64,000 bases of DNA, from assembly GCF_021390545.1 (NCBI RefSeq), contig NZ_JAJUWR010000001.1, forward strand, positions 124,001-188,000. Direction: 5' to 3'. This document shows, in pieces, positions 25,535 through 34,595 of this stretch (positions are counted from its first letter, which is position 1; the number at the start of each line of letters is the position of its first letter). Source of the stretch: Algoriphagus sp. AGSA1 (lineage in GTDB: Bacteria; Bacteroidota; Bacteroidia; Cytophagales; Cyclobacteriaceae). The notes below the pieces were generated by a model. That model did no database searches. It had not been told where the DNA came from and saw nothing but the letters and a program-made list of their open reading frames with translations. The position numbers and the translations under genes were made by a program.

Positions 25535-27370
25535 TCAGTCCATATTTTTCTTTGCCACCGTCCAGCCTGAGGAAGTAGCCAATTCCGGAGGATTGGAAGA
25601 GAAAAGCTTTCCTGCCTCTTCATCCCCTTTCAGTTGCCACTTATACCAGTTAAGCGCTACCCGTGCAAATTCACCACCATATGGTTGTCCATAGGTCCCA
25701 CCATGCCCCACGTCCAGATTGCCCATGAATATAGGGATATGATTGATGCGGCTGAAATCGTCCGTTCCGTTTGCATAGGCGATGTCAGATTCCCCACCAA
25801 GTAAATAAAGGGTAGGGACTTTGATGTTTTGCAACTGATCCTTGTTGACCTTGGGCATGCCGGCCATTCCTGCGCCTGGGCTCCCCAATACGCCACTGTT
25901 GAATACGCCAACCGTAGTGATTCTGGGGTCTCCGGCCACTTCTATGGTTTGCAGCCCCCCGCAGGACATACCGCTCACGGCAATGTGTCCGGTGTCGATT
26001 TTTTGGTAATAGGGACTCTTAGGGTCATTATTTTGTGCTGTGGCCCAGTCTATGGCATCCAGTAGTTTTTGCGATTTGGAGCGCACATCCGTCTGTTTGG
26101 GCATGGTACCGATTGCTACGACCAAAAAACCATGGGAAGCAATTTCATTCAGGAAGTTGACATGCTCCCAAGGGGAATCGTAGCAGGCACCATTGCCCCA
26201 AGCGATCACTTGAAGCTTGTTTGCTCCTCCAAAAGCATCAAGCTTCTGGGGCCTAAAGATGGTATGCGTGGGCAAACTGGGCTCTGATTTCATCAGTGCA
26301 GGATAAATGCCAGTACCTCCGTTTTCAATGATTTCGCTTACTGTGCTTTCCTGAAAAACAAGGTTCTCTGAAAAGAAAGGCAAGGCTTTGGTTTCTATAC
26401 GTTCAGCTATGCGGTTGAGATGGTCACCTTCGTAGCTTTCATAGAGATGCTCGATCTGGTAAGCGTCCAAAACCTCATGTAGCTTTTGGGTAGCCTTGCT
26501 GATGCCGCTATCCTCTGTGCCGGCATCCATTCCTATGGCTTTGAGCCTTTTCAGGTTTGGGATGTATTGATCTAGGGTGGTAAGCGTACGGCTGGCGATG
26601 ATCTTATTGATAATATCCTGTCTTGGTGATTCTTCCTTCACGGGGAGATCCAGATAGAATGGGGGATTTTGGGGATTTGGCGCAAATGCCGCCGATGTGG
26701 CGAGAGCCGCAATTTCGAAAAATGAGGCATCCTGTAGTTGATCTGGGGTTAGTTTTTCCAACTTGGATATCATCTCAGGATCGGTACTTGCTCCACCGTC
26801 CATACAGCAAGGGCTAAGGGCATAGATCGCGGCAAAAACATCCGGATACTTCATGCCAAGACGTAACGTGCCAAAGCCTCCCATGGAGTGTCCCGCAAGT
26901 CCTCTGCTGGCCTTATGGGGCAGGGTTCTGTAATTGGAGTCTATGTAGCTCACCAGCTCTCGGGTGATGAAGGTTTCCCAGTCGCCTATGGTGGCTGAAC
27001 TTGCGTACATGCTTCCTTTGAATTTGTTGTAAGCATTGGGCATCACCACAATCATCTCTTTGGAACCTCCAGAAGCGAGGGACTGCTCGATCACATCCTG
27101 GAGGTTGATCCAATGATTTTCCCACCCAAACCACTGGGAATCTGTATCGGTAAATCCATGTAGCATGTAGAGCACGGGGAAATGTCGGTCAGGATCAGTT
27201 TGGTAGGAAGGGGGGAGGTACACAGTCACATCCCGATCTACAGGATCCCCTATGAGGTTGCCTTCCAGTGCGCTGCTGTGTACTTTGATCCGCTCTTTGC
27301 TGCCTTTTTGAGCCTGGGCAGCAGTCAATCCAAAGCATAGGAGCAGGGTGAGTAGAAACGTTTTTTGCAT
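25535..27370 (-). CDS. Secreted double-domain alpha/beta-hydrolase (esterase fused to a second hydrolase)
   Basis: 611 residues from ATG 27370, giving a clean signal peptide ([20 protein letters not shown]); an upstream TTG is rejected. Domain 1, about 25-330, is an esterase-D/feruloyl-esterase-like fold: [15 protein letters not shown], and nucleophile elbow GHSMGG. Domain 2, about 360-590, is a second alpha/beta-hydrolase with elbow GMSCGG and a late DVGHGGTYG histidine. Each has its own Ser elbow, so both may be active. Likely exported; the substrate may be esterified polysaccharide or another ester (inference). Confidence 0.88.
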   Translation of the reverse strand: MQKTFLLTLLLCFGLTAAQAQKGSKERIKVHSSALEGNLIGDPVDRDVTVYLPPSYQTDPDRHFPVLYMLHGFTDTDSQWFGWENHWINLQDVIEQSLASGGSKEMIVVMPNAYNKFKGSMYASSATIGDWETFITRELVSYIDSNYRTLPHKASRGLAGHSMGGFGTLRLGMKYPDVFAAIYALSPCCMDGGASTDPEMISKLEKLTPDQLQDASFFEIAALATSAAFAPNPQNPPFYLDLPVKEESPRQDIINKIIASRTLTTLDQYIPNLKRLKAIGMDAGTEDSGISKATQKLHEVLDAYQIEHLYESYEGDHLNRIAERIETKALPFFSENLVFQESTVSEIIENGGTGIYPALMKSEPSLPTHTIFRPQKLDAFGGANKLQVIAWGNGACYDSPWEHVNFLNEIASHGFLVVAIGTMPKQTDVRSKSQKLLDAIDWATAQNNDPKSPYYQKIDTGHIAVSGMSCGGLQTIEVAGDPRITTVGVFNSGVLGSPGAGMAGMPKVNKDQLQNIKVPTLYLLGGESDIAYANGTDDFSRINHIPIFMGNLDVGHGGTYGQPYGGEFARVALNWYKWQLKGDEEAGKLFSSNPPELATSSGWTVAKKNMD

Positions 27371-27579
27371 GGGTCTAATGGGTTTAGGTTTTACGTAAAA
27401 ATAGGTCAAACTGAGAAGTTCTCCTATCCACAGGATCAACTATGGGGCATTTATTATGCAAGTTGGGATTGTGACAACAGGATCAAGGGCCTAAATGAAA
27501 AATATATGCAACTGGTTGTGCGGCAGCTTAAAAGTCGATACCAAACCAGAAAAACCATCTTGACAAGCGGGCTCTGAAT

Positions 27580-28380
27580 TTAAGAAGGATGGAATTTATC
27601 AGGGACAATTTCCAGCATTTTCAAAAAACAGTTTTTCCATTGACTTGGTAAAAGACAAACGATTGGGGTGTTGAGCCTGATTCCGAACTTTTCTGAAATT
27701 GACCTGACCTGGCTTTTTCTGAAAATCAATTTCAAAGCTGTTTTGACAGATAGATCTGGCTTTTCTAACAGAAAGGAGATAAACGCTAAGTATTTTACCT
27801 TAAGCCCAAAATCAAAAGACGACTGTTTTCTATTAATGCATAACAGAGCAGACTTGACGCTTGGTGGGGGCAAGAAACTTTCGGGACTTACTTCATACAG
27901 AAGTTTTAAGTCATAGAAAGTATGATATAAAACGATATAGGGATTGTAGAGCTTACCCGAAAACAGCTTTTGTGCAGGCTCTAACTGAAGGACAATAGAC
28001 CCTCTAAGGAAATGTTCAACACTCCCAAACATCAGAATTTTGAAAATATCGGAAGTAATACCGTAAGGGATATTGGACACAACCTTAAAGTGCATCTTGG
28101 GAACCTCAAAATCTCTAAAATCACAAGCAACAACTTTGACATTATGGGCATTGGAAAACATTTTGCGTAAATGTTCAACTAACGCCATGTCTTTTTCAAC
28201 AGCTACAACATTGTTGGAGATTTTTGATAAATGAACAGTGAGAAACCCCTTGCCTGCCCCAATATCCAAAACCGTATCTTGACTACTTATATTTGCTTGT
28301 TTTATTGCATCTTCTATTAGCGCTTTGTCAATAGTAAAGTGCTGACCCGTAAAACGAACGGGCAATTTCTTTTTTGTCAT
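27580..28380 (-). CDS. erm: Erm(F)-like 23S rRNA adenine-N6 dimethyltransferase (MLS-B resistance)
   Basis: 266 residues, the same length as Erm(F) and opening with the same MTKKKLPVRFTGQHFTIDK. Rossmann SAM site DIGAGKGFLTVHL, KsgA/Erm catalytic motif NIPYGI, ESFLPPP motif, and C-terminal KCH-like ending PDKFHPS. Erm enzymes dimethylate A2058 of 23S rRNA and confer resistance to macrolides, lincosamides and streptogramin B. From memory the product is close to, but clearly not identical with, Erm(F), with scattered substitutions throughout; an alignment is needed for the percentage. It is more A/T-rich than its neighbours. It has its own promoter and a ~240-nt leader. No IS flanks it. Confidence 0.93.
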   Translation of the reverse strand: MTKKKLPVRFTGQHFTIDKALIEDAIKQANISSQDTVLDIGAGKGFLTVHLSKISNNVVAVEKDMALVEHLRKMFSNAHNVKVVACDFRDFEVPKMHFKVVSNIPYGITSDIFKILMFGSVEHFLRGSIVLQLEPAQKLFSGKLYNPYIVLYHTFYDLKLLYEVSPESFLPPPSVKSALLCINRKQSSFDFGLKVKYLAFISFLLEKPDLSVKTALKLIFRKSQVRSISEKFGIRLNTPIVCLLPSQWKNCFLKMLEIVPDKFHPS

Positions 28381-28439
28381 TGATTACTACTTGCAGGTGA
28401 ATACTTGAATTCAAATCGCGAAGAAGTGAATAGACAGTA

Positions 28440-28502
28440 TTACCCGACAGAGCAACTACGACAAAGCAATGCCACCAAAAAATGACGGCACACACAAAGC
28501 AT
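28440..28502 (-). CDS. Possible leader peptide upstream of erm
   Basis: 20-codon ORF on the erm strand: ATG at 28502, stop at 28440-28442, 59 nt before the erm ATG. Its product is hydrophobic and Cys-rich (MLCVCRHFLVALLC, then RSCSVG). Inducible erm genes often have such leaders for ribosome-stalling control, but Erm(F)-type genes are not classically described as attenuated. A chance ORF is quite possible. Confidence 0.2.
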   Translation of the reverse strand: MLCVCRHFLVALLCRSCSVG

Positions 28503-28622
28503 AGACTGGTTGTCTTGACCTAAAAATTTGATTGGAATTTATTCAGAACCGCCTATCACTTAGATAGAAGTCCATAGTCTGCAAAGACAATACATAGAGA
28601 TGTTATTTTAAATTATACGACT

Positions 28623-28652
28623 GCAAATTTAGTAAAATTTAATGGTAAACAA
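28623..28652 (-). promoter_or_regulatory. Bacteroidota-type promoter for erm
   Basis: On the minus strand TAAATTTG fits the TAnnTTTG -7 box, with TTG of a -33 box 19 bp upstream, the usual spacing in this phylum. Transcription would start about 235 nt before the erm ATG, giving a long leader. Confidence 0.45.
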
Positions 28653-29001
28653 GAGAAAATGAGAGCCGACCGCATAACAACTAGGTTTTTGTATGTACGG
28701 GTCTCCCCGTATCAAGTTCGGGTCAGGCTGTATATAGCGGTTTGTAAAGCATAAAGTTACTGCTCTTTGCGCCGCTAGCCTCTTTCTGCTGCTTTTAACA
28801 AGCATTTGTCTTGGGGTGCAGTGGATTGTGTTTTTAATCACACCAGCTCTTATACTTGACCGTTGGAAGACACGCTATACCGACTCAACAGTGGATTTTC
28901 TTAGCTCATTTGATTTTTTCCTTGGTTCATTTAATTGTGGTTGAGCCTTGCTTTGGTGTAAAATACTTTTACCTCATCAAACATTTAAAATAAGTAGAAA
29001 G
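28653..29001. other. Divergent intergenic region between erm and a secreted-protein gene
   Basis: A/T-rich, no ORF supported. Contains a TACGGG-TCTC-CCCGTA hairpin near 28695-28710 and a longer imperfect GCGG...CCGC hairpin around 28736-28780. Function not recognised. Confidence 0.35.
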
Positions 29002-29748
29002 ATGAACAAAGAACTTGTGTTTTTAAGAACATTCGCCGCGGTTACGGCTATTGGTGTGACCATCCTTACGACATCAGCATTCAAAAATTCCGGCAACCAA
29101 AGATTCAGTGAGATTGACGTGGAACGCATCAATATCGTGGAAAAAGACGGTACGGTAAAAATGGTCATTACAAATGTGGATCGTTTTCCGAACGGAACTG
29201 ACATAATCAATGGCAGACCGACTAATGAGGGTAGAAAGAAGCGTTCGGGAATGTTGTTTTTCAACGAAGAAGGCATTGAATGTGGTGGGTTTATTTATGA
29301 CGGAAGAAAAACGGAAAATGGTCACACAGCTGGACTTTCTTTAACCTATGATCAATACGATGGGGATCAGGTAATGCAATTGCTTACACAAGATGTAGAG
29401 CAGGGCGATAAACGATTTGTAAGCAGTACTTTGGCTTTCAACGACCGTCCGAGCAAAGAATCGCAAATCAAAACGATGGAAATTATGAAGGAACTTGAAA
29501 CGCTTCGTAATTCAGATCCAAAGGCAATGGAGGAAAAATATAAAGAATATGAGAAACAAGGCTTGGTTGGAGGTGTTCCCCGTGTGATGCTTGGCAAATC
29601 CAGAAGCCAGAATAACGGGCTTTTTCTTTTTGATGATAAAGGGATGCCGAGGGCAATGTTTTTTATAGACAAGGACAACAATGCCCAGTTGGAGTTCTTT
29701 GATGAAAAAGGGAATACGATAGCTTCATTTCCCGAAAAGAAAGACTAA
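29002..29748 (+). CDS. Exported hypothetical protein upstream of LytS/LytR
   Basis: 248 residues from ATG 29002; an upstream TTG start is rejected because this ATG gives the signal/TM segment AAVTAIGVTILTTSAF. The rest is soluble, with two similar beta-rich parts (SGMLFFNEEGIECGGFIYDG and NGLFLFDDKGMPRAMFF) around a charged helical linker, suggesting an internal duplication. No known domain. Followed by a terminator and then the lytS/lytR-type pair, so it could be a target or sensory accessory of that system (inference). Confidence 0.8.
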   Translation: MNKELVFLRTFAAVTAIGVTILTTSAFKNSGNQRFSEIDVERINIVEKDGTVKMVITNVDRFPNGTDIINGRPTNEGRKKRSGMLFFNEEGIECGGFIYDGRKTENGHTAGLSLTYDQYDGDQVMQLLTQDVEQGDKRFVSSTLAFNDRPSKESQIKTMEIMKELETLRNSDPKAMEEKYKEYEKQGLVGGVPRVMLGKSRSQNNGLFLFDDKGMPRAMFFIDKDNNAQLEFFDEKGNTIASFPEKKD

Positions 29749-29762
29749 ATAAAGACACAGAA

Positions 29763-29798
29763 AATAGTCCTGTGAAATCATAGGGCTATTTTTTTTGT
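29763..29798 (+). terminator. Rho-independent terminator after the exported-protein gene
   Basis: Stem AAATAGTCCT / AGGGCTATTT with one G.T pair and a 10-base loop, followed by a run of T's. It separates the exported-protein transcript from the kinase/regulator pair that starts at 29821. Confidence 0.75.
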
Positions 29799-29820
29799 AA
29801 ATTGCCCTATCAAATTCTCA

Positions 29821-30852
29821 ATGAAAAATAGTATCCGTAAAATACATCAAAACCGGTATTTTTTGCTGTTCATTTTGCTGTTTGCTTATGTGCAGTCTAT
29901 ATACACACGCATTGTGGGAAGACAGCAAATCAACGCTTATACGTTCACGCCGGAAGCGGCTTTTATGTCCTTGGTTGATGCAGGAATATTGTTTTTGATT
30001 ATACTTTTCTTTATCAGGAAGTGGCAAAAAAGAGATGTGTCCGACACCAAAACCATGGTTAAGATCTTTGGCTCATCATTGCTTGTATTCGTTGCTTTAA
30101 TGCTGCTAACGGGATTTCTGATTGCGTTGGCTTTTGGTAACGTAGTGCGAAATTTTAACCCGCAAACATTAACGGTTTCATTGTTCTCAGATTTTTTAAA
30201 TGGAATTATTTATGGCAGTTTTTTCCTGGTCTATTACTATTATCAAAGCAACAAAACACACCAGCAGAAGCTTACGGCCTACAACGACGCGCTGGCGGAA
30301 AGCAAAATCAACCAACTCAAGACCCAGCTCAATCCGCATTTTCTGTTCAACAACCTGAACGTACTGGACCAACTGATAGAGGAAGACAAACATAAAGCGT
30401 CCGATTTCCTGAATGAATTTGCGGAGATTTACCGTTACGTGTTACAATCAACGGATAAAGAATTGATTTCCATTGGGGAAGAAATTGATTTTGCACGGCA
30501 ATATTTCAAACTCATCCTGCATAAATATGGCAATGCTTATCAACTGCATATCGATGGTGAAAATATAAACGGTTTTATTGTTCCGATGACTTTGCAATTG
30601 CTCCTTGAAAATGCAGTGCAGCACAATCTGGGAACGAAGGATGATCCGGTTTGTATTCAACTAAAAATTGACGAAAATATAGCTGTTTCCAACAATACAA
30701 ATCTGAAACGAATCAGCAAGCCCCCATCAGGACGGGCATTGAAGAACCTGGAAGAACAATACGGACTGCTTTCTGAAAGGCCGATAGAAATTCATCAAAC
30801 GGAAAATGTTTTTTCGGTCAGTATTCCCATCATCCACAAGCAAAACGCATGA
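29821..30852 (+). CDS. LytS-type sensor histidine kinase
   Basis: 343 residues. Four N-terminal TM helices (FLLFILLFAYVQSIYT; ASLVDAGILFLIILFF region; LLVFVALMLLTGFLIALAF; IIYGSFFLVYYYY), then a His_kinase domain with phospho-acceptor motif LNPHFLFNNLN near residue 176 and N-box LLLENAVQHN. The HATPase part is compact, as usual for this family. It overlaps the regulator start by 4 bases (ATGA), so the two are coupled. Confidence 0.92.
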   Translation: MKNSIRKIHQNRYFLLFILLFAYVQSIYTRIVGRQQINAYTFTPEAAFMSLVDAGILFLIILFFIRKWQKRDVSDTKTMVKIFGSSLLVFVALMLLTGFLIALAFGNVVRNFNPQTLTVSLFSDFLNGIIYGSFFLVYYYYQSNKTHQQKLTAYNDALAESKINQLKTQLNPHFLFNNLNVLDQLIEEDKHKASDFLNEFAEIYRYVLQSTDKELISIGEEIDFARQYFKLILHKYGNAYQLHIDGENINGFIVPMTLQLLLENAVQHNLGTKDDPVCIQLKIDENIAVSNNTNLKRISKPPSGRALKNLEEQYGLLSERPIEIHQTENVFSVSIPIIHKQNA

Positions 30853-31616
30853 CAACAATCCTCATCGTAGAAGACGAAATCCCGGCAAGAAAAAAACTCA
30901 AACGTTTTATCGAAGGATTGGATTCGCCCACGGAAATCATAGCGGAATTGGATACGGTACAATCTGCCATTGAGTTTTTGAGCCACCGTCAACCCGACCT
31001 TGTTTTTTCGGATATAGAATTGCTGGACGGTAATGCTTTTGAGATTTATCGTCAGGTTTCCGTTACCTGTCCCATCATTTTTACCACGGCTTATGACCGG
31101 TTCTGGATGGATGCCTTTGACGGCAACGGTATCGCTTATCTGTTGAAACCCTTTTCCAAAGAGCGTTTCCAAAAAGCCTGGGATAAATTTCTGCTGCTCA
31201 AACATTCCACCTCGGAAGAACAAAACGCTATCGCCGGTTTGACGCAGCTTATCAGGGAGAACTTTTCGCAGAAGTCCTATAAAAAGCGTTTTACGGTCAA
31301 CACGCATCAGGGCATTTACTTTTTGGACACGGGAAACATTTTGTTTTTTGAAGCCAACGAAGGTGTGGTGTTTGCTTATGACCATCAAGGAAAGAAGCAT
31401 CTGCTGACCGAATCCACGTTAAAGGAAATAGAAGGGCAACTTGATTCCTCGGACTTTTTCCGTATCAACCGCAGTGAAATTGTCCATAAACGTTACATCC
31501 AAAAAATAGAACGCTACAACAAAAACACGCTTGCCATCAATTTAAAGGGCTTCGAGACCTGCCTCAAAACCAGCCAAAACCAAACGGCCGCATTTAGGGA
31601 TTGGGTGGAGAAATAA
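30849..31616 (+). CDS. LytR/AlgR-type response regulator (LytTR domain)
   Basis: 255 residues. N-terminal receiver with acidic pair VEDEIPARKK, phospho-Asp in DLVFSDIELLDG, switch Thr in FTTAYDRF and Lys in YLLKPFSKER. The C-terminal LytTR DNA-binding domain (ILFFEANEGVVFAY ... FFRINRSEIVHKRYI) binds 10-bp direct repeats in this family. It is translationally coupled to the kinase gene and forms a classical two-component pair. Targets unknown; the exported protein at 29002 is a candidate. Confidence 0.94.
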   Translation: MTTILIVEDEIPARKKLKRFIEGLDSPTEIIAELDTVQSAIEFLSHRQPDLVFSDIELLDGNAFEIYRQVSVTCPIIFTTAYDRFWMDAFDGNGIAYLLKPFSKERFQKAWDKFLLLKHSTSEEQNAIAGLTQLIRENFSQKSYKKRFTVNTHQGIYFLDTGNILFFEANEGVVFAYDHQGKKHLLTESTLKEIEGQLDSSDFFRINRSEIVHKRYIQKIERYNKNTLAINLKGFETCLKTSQNQTAAFRDWVEK

Positions 31617-31726
31617 GAGCGTACGTACAACAACCGGGTTTTCTTCGCATGCAAAGCACAGCTTGGCTTGCCCGCAGAGGCCGGGAACGATGAAGCCGTT
31701 TCCCGATAGCAATCGAGTCATAATGC

Positions 31727-31749
31727 CAGCTCCCGATTCCCGGGAGCTG
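31727..31749. terminator. Hairpin between convergent genes
   Basis: CAGCTCCCG / CGGGAGCTG 9-bp perfect stem with a 5-base loop, between the LytR gene (+) and the NAD(P)-binding protein gene (-). Weak T-richness after it, so efficiency is uncertain. Confidence 0.5.
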
Positions 31750-31776
31750 TAGTAAATTTCAAACTCGATTATCTGC

Positions 31777-32418
31777 CTAAGAAAGCTGCTCTATTGCTAC
31801 TGCAATCGGTGTAGTGCCATCGTGCATACTTATTACTTTTTTATGCGAGGATGTACTTTTCAATAGTTCTGAAAGCATTTCAGCTACATTTTCTATGGAA
31901 TTTTCTCCATGATGGTCTATGTTCACCTCGACTAAACCAGATCCTTTGGTCTCTATTAATGCACCAGGCTGCAAAATCGTAAAGTTCAATTTGGTTTGGT
32001 TGATCAAGAACAAATCTGCATAATGCTTGGCCAGATAATAATCTGTAAGATTCTTGAGGCCTTCTACTTTCCATTTGGAAGGTGAGAGGGAGTGGATAGC
32101 ACTTAACATGATGTATCTTTTAATCCCTCTGTTTTCTGCAGCCTGCATTGTTTTTACCGCCCCATGCAGATCTATCTGAAGTAAGTTTTTCCCTCTGGAT
32201 CCGGATACAAAGTAAACTGCGTCCACATCCTGCGGAAAATTCTTGGTAATTACATCCAGCTCTTCTGTAATATCCAGTTCAATTTGCCTATAATTGGAGT
32301 GTGCGAAAAGCTTGTTGTTCTGCCTGGAAGTACCGATTACGGTATGACCTAGGTCTAATAATATTTTGGTTAAGTTTTTCCCAACCCGTCCACTCGCCCC
32401 TATTATCAAGATCTTCAT
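31777..32418 (-). CDS. NAD(P)-binding atypical SDR
   Basis: 213 residues. Rossmann motif ILIIGASGRVGKNLTKILLDLG at the N-terminus (GxxGxxG), then DAVYFVSGSRG, a central YIMLSAIHS helix, and ILQPGAL. This is the SDR_a5-like group of NAD(P)-binding proteins (NmrA/flavin-reductase-like), without the classical Y-x3-K. It may act as a redox enzyme or sensor. It is on the same strand as the SDR/ABM/DJ-1 cluster, but 210 bp separate it from the next gene. Confidence 0.88.
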   Translation of the reverse strand: MKILIIGASGRVGKNLTKILLDLGHTVIGTSRQNNKLFAHSNYRQIELDITEELDVITKNFPQDVDAVYFVSGSRGKNLLQIDLHGAVKTMQAAENRGIKRYIMLSAIHSLSPSKWKVEGLKNLTDYYLAKHYADLFLINQTKLNFTILQPGALIETKGSGLVEVNIDHHGENSIENVAEMLSELLKSTSSHKKVISMHDGTTPIAVAIEQLS

Positions 32419-32628
32419 ACGATTAAGTTTAAGATTAAATTTTATGTGAATATTTCCTTTTTGGATAGCTATGAGATGTAAGCTATTTCTATGTTGATTT
32501 TTCTGGAAACTACCATAACTGATGTAGGATTCTAAAAGGTACTCCTAGATATAGTGACTACCAAATGATAATTAAAAACAGAAGCTTTTTAAAACGATCA
32601 TTTTAACCACCGATCAGGATAGGATTTA

Positions 32629-33372
32629 TTAAAAATCCTGAATGGTTGGTCTAATTACAATTTCGTTGATATCCACATCAGCAGGTTGTTCGATTGCAAA
32701 AGTGATTGCACGTGCGACACTTGAGGCAGGAATAGCCACCTTGTAAAATTCATCGACACCTTCCGAACTCTCTTGATGGTTGGTTCCCAACTTTAACTCT
32801 GAATCCACTGCGCCTGGCTCAATAGTAGTCGTACGTATGTTACCTCCCACTTCATGCCTCAATCCATCGCTTATTGCCCGAACAGCAAATTTAGTCCCGC
32901 TGTAAACACTTCCTCCCGGACTAAAAACTTTAATCCCGGCCACAGAACCTAAATTGATAAAGTGTCCTGAATTCTGTTTTTGGAAAATGGGCAAAGCGGC
33001 GGCGATTCCATAGAGAACACCTTTGATATTAACGTCAATCATAGCATCCCATTCATCAGTCCTGACCTCTGACAGGGGAGCAATGGGCATTATGCCTGCA
33101 TTGTTGATCAATACATCAATTTTACCGTAGGTGGCAATGGCTATATCAACTAAGCGCTGTACTTGCTCCTTACTGGTCACATCTGTTACCTGATATGATG
33201 CTGTACCTCCTTTTGAGGTAATATCTGTTACGATTTTTCTCAATCTATCTGCACGTCTTGCCCCGAGCACCACTATTGCCCCCTTTTCAGCAAGATGCTT
33301 TGCCGTTTCTTCCCCCAGACCGCTACTGGCCCCGGTAATCACGATCACTTTGTTTTTAATGTTATTTTCCAT
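32629..33372 (-). CDS. Short-chain dehydrogenase/reductase, classical SDR
   Basis: 247 residues. TGASSGLG cofactor motif (TGxxxGxG), NNAGIMP, and catalytic Ser/Tyr/Lys in LGSVAGIK...SVYSGTKFAVR. Typical length. The dehydrogenase substrate is unknown. It lies 11 bp downstream of the ABM-domain gene in the minus direction, so the two are probably co-transcribed with the DJ-1-type gene. Confidence 0.95.
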   Translation of the reverse strand: MENNIKNKVIVITGASSGLGEETAKHLAEKGAIVVLGARRADRLRKIVTDITSKGGTASYQVTDVTSKEQVQRLVDIAIATYGKIDVLINNAGIMPIAPLSEVRTDEWDAMIDVNIKGVLYGIAAALPIFQKQNSGHFINLGSVAGIKVFSPGGSVYSGTKFAVRAISDGLRHEVGGNIRTTTIEPGAVDSELKLGTNHQESSEGVDEFYKVAIPASSVARAITFAIEQPADVDINEIVIRPTIQDF

Positions 33373-33383
33373 CTTATTCGTTT

Positions 33384-33689
33384 TTAAAGATTTATTGGGT
33401 TGGTTAAAACAATTTCCCTGGTTTCCAGTAAAGGCACAATTTGTCCTAAGACCAGCTCTTGAAAATGGGACGAGTTACGGTGCTCCGCCACAGCAGCTTC
33501 ACTACTGTATCCTTCGAATAATACCAACGTGTCCGGGTCTGACTTACTTTGGTGGATTTTATAGAACAGATTGCCATCCTCTTGGATACTCTGATCATGT
33601 ACTGTCTTAAGTAGGGCTAAAACATTTTTGAGCTGACCTTCCTTTACTTTCCATGTAGCAAACACATGTACTGGATTATGATTTTCCAT
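33384..33689 (-). CDS. ABM-domain protein, putative quinol monooxygenase-like
   Basis: 101 residues from the ATG at 33689; a GTG 18 codons upstream is rejected since the domain starts here. Ferredoxin-like ABM fold pattern VHVFATWKVKEGQL, followed by DGNLFYKIHQSKSDPDTLVLFE and AAVAEHRNSSHFQEL, as in YgiN/antibiotic biosynthesis monooxygenase proteins. It probably dimerises. Likely role: quinone or electrophile metabolism with the adjacent SDR (inference). Confidence 0.88.
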   Translation of the reverse strand: MENHNPVHVFATWKVKEGQLKNVLALLKTVHDQSIQEDGNLFYKIHQSKSDPDTLVLFEGYSSEAAVAEHRNSSHFQELVLGQIVPLLETREIVLTNPINL

Positions 33690-33800
33690 TTTGATTTTTT
33701 TTAAATTAATATTTTTATTTTCACATAGAATGGCAGATGCCACTTGGTAAACATGTATTGACCTCCTAAGATTTTGAAGGAGGCCAATACAGTTCTCCTG

Positions 33801-34595
33801 TTAATTTTGGACGGACTCCAATAAAGAAATCATTTTTTCAGCCACTCCTTTGGCTGAGGCTGGATTCTGGCCGGTTACCAAGTTGCCATCCACAATGCTG
33901 TGATCGGACCACGGTGTCGCGGCATGAAATTTTGCCCCTTGTTGGGTTAGTGCTGTTTCTAGTAGAAAAGGCACATCTGCTAGAGCATAGTTGTTTTCTT
34001 CCTCGTCAGTAAATGAAGTAATGTTCTTGCCGTCAATGAGGTAAGATCCATCGCTTAGTTTTACATTTAATAAGGATACCGGGCCGTGACATACAGCACC
34101 TATTACAGCATTACGTTCGTACGTTTCCTTGATGATTTGTTTAAGAAGGGCATTTTCCGGCATATCCACCATGGGTGCCAATCCTCCTGGGATAAAAACC
34201 GCATCATAACTGCCCACATCTGCATCGGAAAGTTTACCTGCCTTTTGCATCGCTTCCCAGCCCCTACCTGTTAGAAAGGCAAGATTTGCAGGGTCGTTGG
34301 CTAAATTAAGAGCGTCCAAATAGGGTGTGTCACCGGTTAAGCTGGCAAAATCTATCTGATAATCCGCTTGTTCAAACTCTGCATAAGGGTGAGCGACTTC
34401 AGGAAGAAATGTTCCTGTCCTCCTGTTGTTTGGGCCAATCGAATTGGCATTGGATACGATAATTAGAATTTTCTTTTTCATTTGTGTTTCGTTTTTAATG
34501 TTTGTTTTTTGATTTTCTGAGATGCTTTCCTGTTGATTTTGTGCATATGCCGAGAAATAGACAAGTGCCAGGGTAATAATCATGAGTCTTTTCAT
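33801..34595 (-). CDS. Exported DJ-1/PfpI-family protein (Hsp31/glyoxalase III-like)
   Basis: 264 residues with a signal peptide (MKRLMIITLALVYFSAYAQ). Core DJ-1/PfpI fold: ILIIVSNAN, FIPGGLAPMVDMP, and catalytic Cys in GAVCHGPVSLL, with DEEENNYALADVPFLLE downstream, as in Hsp31/glyoxalase III-type proteins. These deglycate or detoxify methylglyoxal-like aldehydes or act as chaperones. An exported form is unusual. First gene of the minus-strand cluster and divergent from the Crp/Fnr regulator. Confidence 0.9.
   Translation of the reverse strand: MKRLMIITLALVYFSAYAQNQQESISENQKTNIKNETQMKKKILIIVSNANSIGPNNRRTGTFLPEVAHPYAEFEQADYQIDFASLTGDTPYLDALNLANDPANLAFLTGRGWEAMQKAGKLSDADVGSYDAVFIPGGLAPMVDMPENALLKQIIKETYERNAVIGAVCHGPVSLLNVKLSDGSYLIDGKNITSFTDEEENNYALADVPFLLETALTQQGAKFHAATPWSDHSIVDGNLVTGQNPASAKGVAEKMISLLESVQN

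Noticed and set aside
30795..31400. 201-aa minus-strand ORF
   Set aside because: Antisense to the LytR gene, whose receiver and LytTR motifs are convincing; shadow.
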